Assembly (NCBI RefSeq): GCF_000165425.1
Contig: NW_001799111.1
Span: 195,779 to 259,778, forward strand
Direction of reading: 5' to 3'
Length of the DNA: 64,000 nt
DNA from: Paramecium tetraurelia
Lineage: Eukaryota; Ciliophora; Oligohymenophorea; Peniculida; Parameciidae
Of the stretch, positions 53,196-64,000 are shown one piece after another. A program made the position numbers and the translations under genes. Within the stretch, counting starts at the first letter, position 1; each line of letters opens with the position of its first letter. The notes under the pieces are model-generated. The model did not search any database, was not told where the DNA came from, and saw only the letters and a program-made list of their open reading frames with translations.

Positions 53196-53845
53196 ATGGG
53201 TATTTCAAGAGATAGCAGACACAAGAGAAGACTTACAGGAGGACGTATGCCAATCCATAAGAAGAAGAGAGCATTCGAGAAAGGAAGACAAGCTGCTATG
53301 ACTAAATTAGTATCTGGTGAAAAGAGAGTGAGAAGATTAAGAGTTAGAGGAGGAAACTTCAAATTCAGAGCACTTAGATTATCAGAAGGCAATTTTTCAT
53401 GGGCTAGTGAAGGTGTTGCAAAAAAAGCAAAGATTGTAGAAGTTGTTTATCATCCTTCAAATAATGAATTAGTCAGAACTAAGACACTTACAAGAGGTGC
53501 TATTGTGTAAGTTGATGCTACACCATTCAAATAATGGTATTTGAAGAAATACAATATTGATTTGGGTGCTAAAAAGGGTTAAAAGAAAGTAAGAATTTTG
53601 AAAATAACAATAAGGATCAACCAGCTTAAGCAGAAGTCAAGAAATCTAGATCATTATAAAAGAAATTAGACTAAAGAATAAAAGAGAGAGTTATTGATAA
53701 TTTAGTAGCAGAACAATTCTAAAATCAAAGACTTTTAGTGAGAGTCACATCTAGACCAGGATAATCAGGTAGAGCTGATGGATACATTCTTGAAGGAAAA
53801 GAGTTAGAATTCTATGTCAAAAAAATTGAATCAAAGAAGAAATGA
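53196..53845 (+). CDS. RPS8: 40S ribosomal protein eS8
   Basis: This encodes 207 residues, matching eS8 length. The start [20 protein letters not shown] and the blocks [10 protein letters not shown] and [19 protein letters not shown] are highly characteristic; the C-terminus ends [17 protein letters not shown] 26-nt intron lies at 53589-53614. eS8 is a core small-subunit protein. Codon use is less AT-rich and richer in AGA and GGA than its neighbours, as expected for a highly expressed gene. Confidence 0.98.
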
Positions 53846-53890
53846 CATTTTTATTATCAATACAAGTACATTAGCATTTAAATCAATAAT

Positions 53891-56445
53891 TCATTTTTTA
53901 TAATCCATCATCTTTTATTTGGCTTCTTCTTTTGTATTGTGTACTTATTGTGTCATCAAAGAAATAAATATTGGTACCATAATCATAGAAAGTACCATGA
54001 CAATGACATATTGAATCTAAATTTAATAATATCAATACATATCTTGTATCGAAAGAATAACTTATATCCTTAACATAATTATTATCAAATCCTTATTCTG
54101 CTATATCATTATGCATTCCATACTTAAGAGTGCATCTCAATAAACCAAGAAATGAATAAAAGAAATTATCATGATTTACTAGCTTCCCTTATAATGTAAT
54201 GCTCCATGACATAGCACAAATGCTAATAATAAATATCAACACTAAAAGTAGGAACCAAGATTCCTTATTAAACTAAAACAATCAACTCTACATTTACCCT
54301 AATTATAACTAATCCATAACACTTTAGATAAGGACTCCAATTACCTAGGAATCTATTAATAGCTATCATTAAGAACAACATTTAAATCCCATCATAAATT
54401 CTTGTCGTATATAGAGGAACTATTAACTTTGAGATATCTTAATATGAATTAGATCCAACATCAATTAAATCTAACTAATCTTAATATGCCTTCGATATTG
54501 TGCTTCTTATTAATATGCTAACATTGCTGAGCATATCTATATAGATATAAATTCACTTACAAATGATATCGAATATCAGTGGAATTTTAATAACTACATA
54601 AAGGACTTTTAGATTGAAGATGAAAAAATCACTTACAATTAATTGTTTTTATTGGAACTCCCTCTCTTCTTATGGCGCTAATTCTCTTTTTTTAGATTGC
54701 ATCTTTTTTCTTCTGTTTAACAGCTCTATATATTTTTAATATATTAAGACTAAACTATTCTGTGTTCCAATGAAATAAAACCCAAAAAAGTCTGAAAATT
54801 ATAATTAAGCTCAATACCAAAAAACGAAGGAATAAGTAAAAGAATAGCTATATAGAACATCAAAGTATGAGCAAGCACTTCTTGATCTGTTTTAGAATTT
54901 AAATCAAATGCTTGTGTTTACATAGTATTATAATTGAGTAATTCCTAAATTAAGTATTTATAGTACATCATTAAATAAGTATAGCGTTGTAATTGTTGCT
55001 TATATTAATCTCTAACTTGGACTATTAAAATAATTTAAAATAAATTAAGATTATTTAATATTGTACTTCAACCAATCTTAAGATTTGATCTATTCAATAC
55101 TGTTTTAGAAACTATTCTAATTTGTGAGATTAAGCTCCCAAACATATCCTCCATAATAACTATCATATTTAGATGGATTAAATTCAGTTTGAGTATAATC
55201 ACCTTCTAAATCTTCAACAAATAATTAATTAAAATTTAGGCAGCTTTAATTTTTTGTTAAAAAGATTTATTTTTGATTTGAATTCAAAATATGGCAATCA
55301 TCTAAATTGTCTTCCTATATTAATTTTTAAATTAGCAATCCCGATTTTAAAGGATAATTGTAAAAATTGTGAATATCATTATCTTCTGCTAGAGTTAGGT
55401 TTATTAGAGTTGACAAATTATATACAGGTTATTGGTAAGATCTTTGGATAGGATATGAATTTTAAAATGAAGCTAGTATTTGAGTATTAGTAACGAATTT
55501 GATTTGGTTGATTTCTGTAAATATAAATAAAAACAGTAATAGTATAAAAAGACAAGATTCAAAAAAGTATTTAACTTTGTTTAAATACCCTAGATACACT
55601 GACCAATCGATTTTATTTTCCGATCTTCTAGTTTATCTGAAGCCCTTTGTTAATCCATCAGGGTATGCTTCTGTGAATAAGATTTCCTCTATTTGAGACA
55701 TATTGTTTTTCTCTTCCTTGTTCTTTTTTTGTTTGATAATGAGAATCCCAACAGTAGGTTCGTAGTTCCTGAGTAATTCATAAATTGGAGGATATAATTC
55801 GTTTAGTACATTCATTTCAAATTGCAATAAATTGCCCATCTAATCTGTATAAAATATTTCATTGTCTTGTGCCATGAAGCAGGATTTTACAATTTACTTC
55901 AATTCTCTGAATGTCTTTATTGTACCTGGCACTTTGACTTAAACAGAGTTGAATTAGTGTCGTAATGTGACATAATATCCATTATCTAGCTCTTCTTCAT
56001 CAACTTTTGTATTATCATCCTCTTGTTTTGGATTGAGAGTAATTTGTAGTGTTTGAATCCTGCATAATCTTTTTGCTATTTCTTTTTCTTGGATCTCCTC
56101 CAATTTTTCTTTTTTGCTAATGTTTAAAAGAAATAATTTTAGCGTTTATGTTACTTCATTCTCTAATTTAGCATCTATGCCCTAAGATTCTTATGTCAAA
56201 GGACCTGATGTTTTATCCTAATTTTATTTCCGAAAATGCTCAAGTTATTTCAAAAGAGCATCATATTCCTAAATAAATTTGAAAAAAAATACTTTTTCTG
56301 CTTTTCCAATCTCATCAAAATATTGATCATTTAACTTTTCTTCTTCTTGGTATTCCTGTATTTATTTTTTAAGATCATTGAGCAAAGCATCTCTTTAAGT
56401 TTTGAATGGTCTTAGTTTTTTTGCATTATATGAAATACTTGTCAT
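53891..56445 (-). CDS. PKD2: polycystin-2-type cation channel
   Basis: This encodes about 811 residues. After a cytosolic N-terminus, the first transmembrane helix (CLFILLLFLFIFTEINQI) is followed by an extracellular domain with the polycystin signature (YYGGYVWELNLTNQNS, then KSQDWLKYNIKQSQFILNYF) and four to five further helices, a pore region (FFYSFLGLLRCTLKYGM) and the last helix (YVIVMVLSMIMVPIFISLM). TRPP channels of this type sit in ciliary or plasma membranes. Introns: 54945-54966 (22 nt), 54792-54817 (26), 54537-54560 (24), 54273-54297 (25) and 54017-54038 (22); all keep the frame. The N-terminal 270 residues are charged. Confidence 0.85.
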
Positions 56446-56454
56446 TATCACTTA

Positions 56455-57106
56455 AATTTTAATAAACAATCAGCAAAATAATCAATTCAATCTTTAGGAT
56501 TTTTTTCACAACTTCATTGAGATCCCCTTCTAACGCAATATACAACCTTTTATCGTCCCAGTATTTTAGAGCATTTTCACATATATATTCTACATCTTTT
56601 ATTAATTGTATCTATTTTTTCCTCTCTAACTATTACAATTTTATGTTAACAGTTTAAAAATCATTGTTATCATATTAAGATTATTTCAGTTTTAATTTAA
56701 ATTAGATGGAACCATTTAATCATCTTTCTGATCTTAATACACTGTTGTTTTTCTTAGCAACTAATTTTTACTTTCTAGCAAAATCAAATTCCAATTCTAG
56801 GGATCCCACATCATATGAACTTTTGTATTTAGGAACCTAAATTAACCTTTCAGAAACTGTATGTACATTTTACCCATTCAGTAGTCTTTCTTCAAATTGT
56901 TCCTCAGAATTCATTTTCTACAAGTCCACATTATAAACATAACCATTTATGCTTGTACATATGGGGTCATAAGCGAATTAAATGTTTCATCGCAAATTTG
57001 GAAACGTTGCTTAAATTGTTTTATTGTAGTTTTGAACTTTTAAGTTCTTAATTGAATTATGGCATAAGGATGTAAGGATCCTAATAAGGCTTTCCTTTTA
57101 ATTCAT
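56455..57106 (-). CDS. unknown gene with an in-frame TGA
   Basis: From an ATG at 57106, two introns (57010-57037, 28 nt; 56918-56943, 26 nt) give 110 residues (starting MNQKESLIRILTSLCHNS and including MNSEEQFEERLLNGQNVHTV) up to TGA 56720-56722. The same frame then continues for about 85 more codons with clearly protein-like text (IKDVEYICENALKYWDDKRL, YIALEGDLNEVV) down to about 56480. Either the TGA is real and the downstream part is relic, or it is a sequence error or read-through. No family is recognised. The end coordinate is approximate. Confidence 0.5.
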
Positions 57107-57177
57107 CGCGATCTCGAAGTAGGTTTGCACCCTATACAGTTATGATCAAGTTGGATTTAGTTTACATAATTTTAATA

Positions 57178-60100
57178 ATGTTTGAAAAAATTCTTTAGAG
57201 AGTTTTATTGACGTATTTCGGTAAGTTTATCACAGGGTTCGACTAGACCAATTTGCAATTAGGAATTTGGAGTGGGAACATTGTGATAGAAAATGTAGCA
57301 TTGAAGCAAGAAATCTTGACAGATTTGGAGTTACCATTAGAATTGAAATTCAGCTCTATAGGAAGGTTAATATTGAAAATACCATGGAATAAACTATCCT
57401 CTGCCCCTGTAGAGGTAGTATTAGAAAATATTTTAATTGTCTTTAATCCCTTGCCTTAATAAAGATGGAATATTGATGATTCCATATAAATAAAAAGGAA
57501 ATTTAGTAAATTATTGGAGAAGGCTAAGTCAAGCATTTCCCTTAAAAAGAAGGAGCCGGGGGAGAATTCTAGTTATTTCGAGAAATTAACACTCAAAGTG
57601 ATTGACAATCTTTAGGTTTCGTTAAAAAATATACATTTTCGTTTTGAAGATCCGAACTATTCATTCGGGATAAAAATGGATTCTCTGACAGCCTTGACGA
57701 CTAATGAATAGTTTGTGGTTGCTTTTGTTGATAGAGGTGATAAGGATACAAAGTTCGTGCCCAGAAATAAATTAATAGATCTATAATAGTTATAACTATA
57801 TTGGAATGGCAACGAGACAATTTTCATATCTTAGTATGTTCCATAAGAATAACTTAAAATATTTGATTAGGTTATTTAAATAAGTGCTTAATGCAAAATG
57901 GTAATAAATCACAAGGAAAGATTTGAGAAAGCTCACTATTTATTAGATATGTCATTGGAGGAGATTAATTTAAATTTGAAGCATTCTCAGTTGATTCAGA
58001 TGATTTCATTTTTGGAATTAATTTCTAATTACAATAGTAGAGTATGGTCTTAGAAACAGGAATTAATGTAATTGGATGTAAATATTCATTAACAAACATT
58101 TTGTGATCTCTTCTTTTAGTTTTTGAAAAATGATATGAAAGAGGTTGAACAATTGGGCGAGGAGGATCAAATCTTACAATTTAAAAATATCATTAGAGTA
58201 GTACCATTTAAAACCTTAGAGTCTTGGAGTGCAATAGCATAAAAAAAATATTTATTAGACTTAAAGGTGTAAGAATATCAAAGATAAAAATCTAAGAAGG
58301 GTTGGTTTAGTTTTTTGGGAGGATAAACATAGGAGGAGGTGACTGATTCTGAATTAAAATAGTTGGAAGATTTTATAGACAATGAAGAAACAAGTTTAGT
58401 TTGTAGACCTTCTGAATCATTGAAATTTAAATTCATTGCTAAATTGAAAAAGGCTCATATTTAATTAGTTAAAGACAACAATACACTACAGGATGAAGGA
58501 ATTATTAAATAATTAGAATAGATTGAAATAGATTGGGCTTAATTTGAGAACAAAGACTTCTCCTTTTCAATGATCATTAAAAAAGTCAGTCTGCAATTGG
58601 TAAAAAATAGGCAAATTGAAGAAATTTGTTAGCCTACTTAAGAAACTAATGAGTTTATCAAAGTGTCCTTAACGAAGACAACTACTAGCAAAGTATGTAG
58701 GCTTGATTTTCGATTTCTAATGTAAAGTTTAACAGTAAATTACAATCCTTGTATAATTAGGATTATTAGGGAAATTACAGAAGTAAAGAAAGGAGACTAT
58801 GTAGAATAGAGATTGAAAACTGCAACATGGAATCAAATAGAGAAAATACAAGACTCAACAGAGTCGTCTTTGTAAAATATTTTATAATCCAATATACAAT
58901 TGAAAATTGATGCTAAGATTTTGGAACCCATTCTGGAACTATCTATTAATAGCAATGAGTTTTGGTTAGTAAAGATGGATAGCTTTCACATTCGTACTAA
59001 GCCCTCTAATCAATAAGATTTATATGAAAATTTTGAGATTTCTATAAGCAAATTCAAATTCTTCTATTATCCAGAAAGATTCGGAAATCAAATCTTTTAG
59101 ATCTTGAATGACTATAATCTAGTAGTTTTAGTGTAAAGATTGAAGAGCATCCACAATGAACTAATGATAAAGGAAAATAAACCATTAATAACAATTATAG
59201 GGAAACTTGAGCCCATTAACATTATGATAAATGAAAAAGTATATAAACATTTAATCTATTTACCTGAAACTATATATCCTACATTATCTGAAGATTAGAG
59301 ATTATAATAATTGCAATTAGAGAAATAGCTGATATTAAAATATAAAGTCAAGGATGGGTACTTGAAGAGATAAGGACAACTCATCAAGACATGGAGTTCT
59401 TAGTATGTAGTATTAAGTAACTTTGATTTATACTTTTATGACTAAGAGAAAATTTTAATGGCAAACTCATAATTAAGTTTATTTAATTCCACTTTAGAAT
59501 AGTTACAAGTAGATGATTAGTTGCATTCATTCAAAATAATAAATAAATAAGGAGAACATATCTTTGCTTGTGAGAATCATGTTGAATTAAGTGATTGGAT
59601 TAATAAAATAAAACTATAAATAGAATAATATTAATCATACGAGGGAATTAAATAGAAATAAGAGGAATAAATAAAGGCTAAATAAAATGAAAAGATGTAA
59701 ATCGATATATAAATCAAGAAAATATAAGTGAAATTATATAAGGAGAATAATTATCCAAGTGTTTATCAAGAACATCTTTTATTTTTATTCAAATTGAACA
59801 ACTTAAGTTTTTAAACTCTTAAATAGCAGCAAATCCAGCAAATAATTTAAGTTGACAATTTATCCATTTAGGATTGGATATTTGATTATTAGAATCCTTA
59901 GTTCTAGGATTTGATCATTTTGAGTAATAAGATTGAAAATCAACCTTCTTTGAGGATAGATATTGCTGGAAAGAAATAACTAATAAATGTAGATTAATTA
60001 TAAATAAACTGGAAACCTGATACATTTTTAAAGCTTAGATAATTATCATAAATAATATCGGATAGGAAATCTAGAAAATGGTATTTTGCAGGAGTTAGAG

Positions 60101-63100
60101 ATTTCGAGGCAGATCAACTGAAACGGGGAAAGAATTGTGATCATGAGGAAGTTAAACGAAACAAGCTAATAGATGGATTAAAAAGGGCATTTAACAAGTG
60201 TTAAAGATATGGTTAATCAAAATTGAAAGTGAAGCATAAGTTTAATACTTTGATTGATCATTAGAATTTCTTGGATGACTATCAATGGGTTGAGGATGAG
60301 ATCTTGTCATCATATCAAATAAAAAGCAGCAAGGATACGCTTATGGAATTGGAAACTTCTATCAATTTCATTTCTATTAATTTCTTTCATAGAACGAGTC
60401 ATTGCTTACTCTTTAAGTGTGATTTAGACGAGGTTAAGTTTACTTTTAAAAAGCTATAATTTAGTAATTATTTGGACACTCAACTGAAGGACATAAGTTT
60501 ATATGATATGACAAATTATCCTTTCACAATAGATAGTAATCAAGAGTTTCATTTGATACAGCCATAGAAATTAGTGGGGAAGAGAGATGTATATGATGAA
60601 TGGGCAGTAAGATTTCGATTCAGTGGATATGATGAAATCATCATAGCAAATCAAGAAAGAATCAATGCATTTTTATTAATTGAAATTAATCCTGTGTTTG
60701 CAATCTATCAGCATCAACCATTAATGAGATAGATTGATTATATAATCAACCAAATAGTTTCTTTGATTAGAGAGCCTGATGCATTAACAATGAATACTGA
60801 GTTTATCGAATAAAAAAGAAAGAACAATACGAGGTTAAAAGCCAAAAGAGTTTGGGGTGACATTGAGTTAATTTAATCAAAATTCATTTGTCCAACCTTC
60901 ATTGATTTAAGAATTGTAATTAATAAACCATTGGCAATTATCAAGGGATGGCCCCATTTCTCTGAATATTTTTAACTGGATTGTGAGGTGGTGGAGGTGT
61001 ATAATAAATAGTATATTGACATGAGTAGATTATTGTAACCAGGGGGTATTTCATTAATACAATCACTTGAATAATGGATGCCTGATGGCAGAATCCTTAA
61101 GGCTTGGAGTGAGGCGTATTGTATTGAAGGACATAATATGTAACTTCAATATTATGAGAATGGGATCAATCAAGTCAGCACTCTGTTTGAATTTAATTTA
61201 TCATTCGAAAGAGCTTTGCATTACTTTGAAATAAATGAATTATACGATAATGTGAAGATGGATAGGAGTATAAGAATTAGATCATGTATGTCCCCTACTA
61301 TTTTGAAATTATACAGAAAAGAATACTTGGAAATATGCAAAATGATTTTTCATAACTTTACAAATGATGATTTGAAGGATAAACTGTACATTCATGATTT
61401 TGAGGTGAGTCGTTCTTTTGAGCCAGCTCCAATATCGTTTTGGTTAGATTTTGATGACATCTCAATTTTTGCACTTAGTAAAAAGTCTGAATAGCCATTG
61501 GTGTAGGTGAATATGAAGTAAATGAGATTAGAGTGGTTAAAAGAAAAACATATTGATTTGAATCTATTCAGTCAATTGATCAGTATGTATAACTATGATG
61601 ATTAGAACAATGAATTCATGTTTGTTGGAGAATTGAATTTAATTCCAGATCAATAGAAACTATTCCAAGTTAATCAATTGATCAAAGGGTTTCAACCCAC
61701 AAAATAGAGATAAGAATTCAATAAGTACGTATTCGATTAAGAATTCATTAAAGAGTAATCTTAGTTTCAAATGCTATTCCATATTCAGAAGCCTAGTTCC
61801 GATAAGGAATGTCAAATAGTATTAAGAAATGTGAGGATGATAGTGGAACCAACAGTGTTTGTAAATGTGGGGTTGTGGAGTAGATTGGAGCAGCAATGTT
61901 GGCCCATTCAGACGGAATTCGGAGAAATGCCAAGTATTAAAATGATAGTTGAAATCCTAAATTCAAGTCTGTGTTTGTAAGGGTTGGATAATAATTACAT
62001 ACTTGGAACAAAGGGTGATATTTCATACGTTTGGAATAGGAGTAGATTCTTGCATCCAGAACAAATAATTATAAATCTGAAAAATGACTAATTAGATAAA
62101 AAGTTGGTAGAGGTTATTGGGGATGCATTTGAGCATAAGGTGAATCTTAAGAATTTGGAATTGTTTAAATGTAAATTTGTGGATTATATCAATTATGACT
62201 TGAAACAAGTGAGAAAGAGACATATCATTTTGCCATTCTCATTGTTCTTCTGTCTAAAAAATGAGTTATAAGTTGAATACAGTAAGCAATTCATCTATTA
62301 TCACAATAAGTTCTCATTTCACATTGACAAAACAATATGCAAATTCTCATATTAGGATTTGCTATTAATAATGAGTATCTCAGATAAATTGAAGTCCAGC
62401 AAATAGGAAGTTATCCGTGAACCTATTTATTAACAGGAGGAAGTTGTGAATTAAGAATAGCCAATCAATAACCTATACGATGCAATAATTAGTGGATTAC
62501 AAATTGTTGTGATAAATGATGCAGGAGAAGCATATGTCCCAGTATTTGATTTGACATTGTCAGAGACTCAGTTACAATTTTAAAAGGTCAATACTAAGTC
62601 AATATTCTCTACTGTAATCAAATTAAGTAGTTCATTTTACAAATCCTAAAATTGCAGTTTGGGAACCTATTTTGGAGAGTTGTAATTTTTCAGTTGATGT
62701 CTCTTTAAATCCCAAAGGAGAACCTCAGAGTATCATCTTTTTAGAAATGACTCAGGAATAACAGACTATGAACATCAATTTATCTGCTTAGATGATCAGT
62801 GTGTTTCACAAGACTTTTATATCTTTGGAAATAGGAGATGGAAGAAAATAAAAAGATGAAATAGTTACCTTTAGAGTAATTTGATAAACAATTGGAGAAA
62901 TCTTTCCAGTATTCAATTAGATAAGTCATTGCAAAGTCTGCAATAACCGAAATAAAAATTGTAGGAATCAATATTTCAAGATGAAAGAGTGGATAATGTC
63001 GATTATGTTTCTCCTTATACCATTAGAAATGAAACTGGATTCATACTTGAAATTAGTGATACTACTAATATCAATAAGAAATACATTTTGTAATCTAATT

Positions 63101-64000
63101 CATCCATCAATTACGAAATCGATGCTGATTTTGATTAAATGTTTGGAAGAGAAAGAGATGATTTGCAATAATAATAACAAAGATTAGTGACCATCAAGGT
63201 AATCCATAATAAATACTAATTCGAACCTATGAAATCCATTGATTTAGACTGCATCAAGGTAACTAGATGTCCAATCAAACCATTTAATAGGAATACTGAT
63301 AAGATATTCATGTTGTTTGTGGAAGTAGTGCCCAAAGACACTAGAAAGTTGCTCTTGATATCTTCTGAAACCATTATCTTCAATTAAACTGATATGATTA
63401 TAGATTTGCAATTATTTGATTTGGAAGGAGTATAAGAACAAAATATTTACCAAGCACAAATTGAACCTTACAGAGCCTTTAGTGTGCCTATTGATAGAAC
63501 CAGATAATATTTCAACTTTAAATTCTCACGCCATCCAAAATATAGCAATTATATCAATTTGAGATACTTATCAGATAATATTGAAAAGAGATACGAGCAA
63601 TAGCATAATGACTATTATACTATTATTAGATGTTCTAAAAGAAATGTGAATTAAACTCTGGTGTATTTGGAATCCCCATTTTAAATTAAGAATTGTCTAC
63701 CTATGCCCATTTTATATGAATTGTACGGGGATTCTGAACAAGACTTACTAACCGATTCTATCATAATACAATAACAGCCCATTGATAATGAGCAATCTAA
63801 TCTGACCAATGTCACACTCAAACATCTAGACAAATATCAATATGAACATCTGCACTAGAAAGAAAAGGGAAAGATTATGAAATAAGAGTAAAAGTTAATA
63901 CATACAATTTCATCAAAAGGGAGATTGGCAATCACAGTAAAACTGCCATTTTTTTAGATTTCAGGAATTCATATGTTGTATCATGCTAAATTTGGTCCCT
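57178..64000 (+). CDS. VPS13: VPS13 bridge-like lipid-transfer protein, 3' end outside window
   Basis: The N-terminus is the chorein domain: MFEKILQRVLLTYFGKFITG, LQLGIWSGNIVIENVALKQE, IGRLILKIPWNKLSSAPVEV. VPS13 proteins form a hydrophobic groove that moves lipids in bulk between organelles. An internal PH domain at about residues 720-820 (DGYLKRQGQLIKTWSSQYVV to ELSDWINKIK) interrupts the repeating beta-groove region. Near the end, the VAB-type text begins (YVSPYTIRNETGFILEI). A 31-nt intron at 62627-62657 gives KLIWEPILESCNF. A 22-nt intron near 62881-62902 and another frame change before 62980 are likely but their joins are not resolved. The gene runs off the window. Confidence 0.92.

Overview
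The window is ciliate macronuclear DNA, almost certainly from Paramecium (P. aurelia group or a close relative). Reading frames stay open only if TAA and TAG encode glutamine and TGA is the sole stop (genetic code 6). Most genes are interrupted by GT-AG introns of 20-32 nt. The DNA is very AT-rich, genes sit on both strands, and spacers can be as short as 22-24 bp. I see no tRNA, rRNA, CRISPR array, transposon or virus-like element.

Layout. 1-8265 (+): the 3' part of a Tudor-SN gene, a Q-rich coiled-coil protein, a legumain-like protease and a large DH-PH-PX-FERM protein. 8236-17195 (-): two protein kinases flanking a RING/TRAF zinc-finger protein with a 54-codon polyglutamine run, a Sec13/Seh1-like WD40 protein, a small MGC-starting protein and a protein with two cyclic-nucleotide-binding domains. 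17673-24052 (+): an unknown Cys-motif protein, a small protein, a Rab-like protein with eroded GTPase motifs, MOB1 and a branched-chain aminotransferase. 24115-26812 (-): a Josephin (ataxin-3-like) deubiquitinase and a PH-kinase. 26950-31295 (+): two small genes, one a CCCH zinc finger, and an MFS transporter. 31233-33172 (-): a coiled-coil protein and 5-formyl-THF cyclo-ligase. 33342-35868 (+): a DadA-like oxidoreductase and a coiled-coil protein. 35938-36601 (-): an articulin/alveolin-like structural protein. 36968-40315 (+): a TTLL9-type tubulin glutamylase and a small HTH protein. 41054-48652 (-): a 1402-residue EF-hand/coiled-coil protein, CCZ1 and MCM9. 48811-50826 (+): a PG-rich-repeat protein and a tail-anchored coiled-coil protein. 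51202-52324 (-): a coiled-coil protein and a C2H2 protein. 53196-53845 (+): ribosomal protein eS8. 53891-57106 (-): a polycystin-2-type channel and an unknown gene. 57178-end (+): a VPS13 lipid-transfer protein with an internal PH domain.

Most genes are ordinary housekeeping, ciliary or cortical, and signalling genes with no operon logic. The most unusual points are in-frame TGA codons inside two otherwise continuous genes, a start codon apparently split by an intron, two short frame-breaking TA-bounded segments that do not look like normal introns, a DH-PH-PX-FERM fusion, a pseudo-GTPase, and a polyQ zinc-finger gene in the same window as a Josephin deubiquitinase. Exon structures were worked out by eye. 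Junctions that keep frame over several introns are trustworthy; those marked tentative are not.
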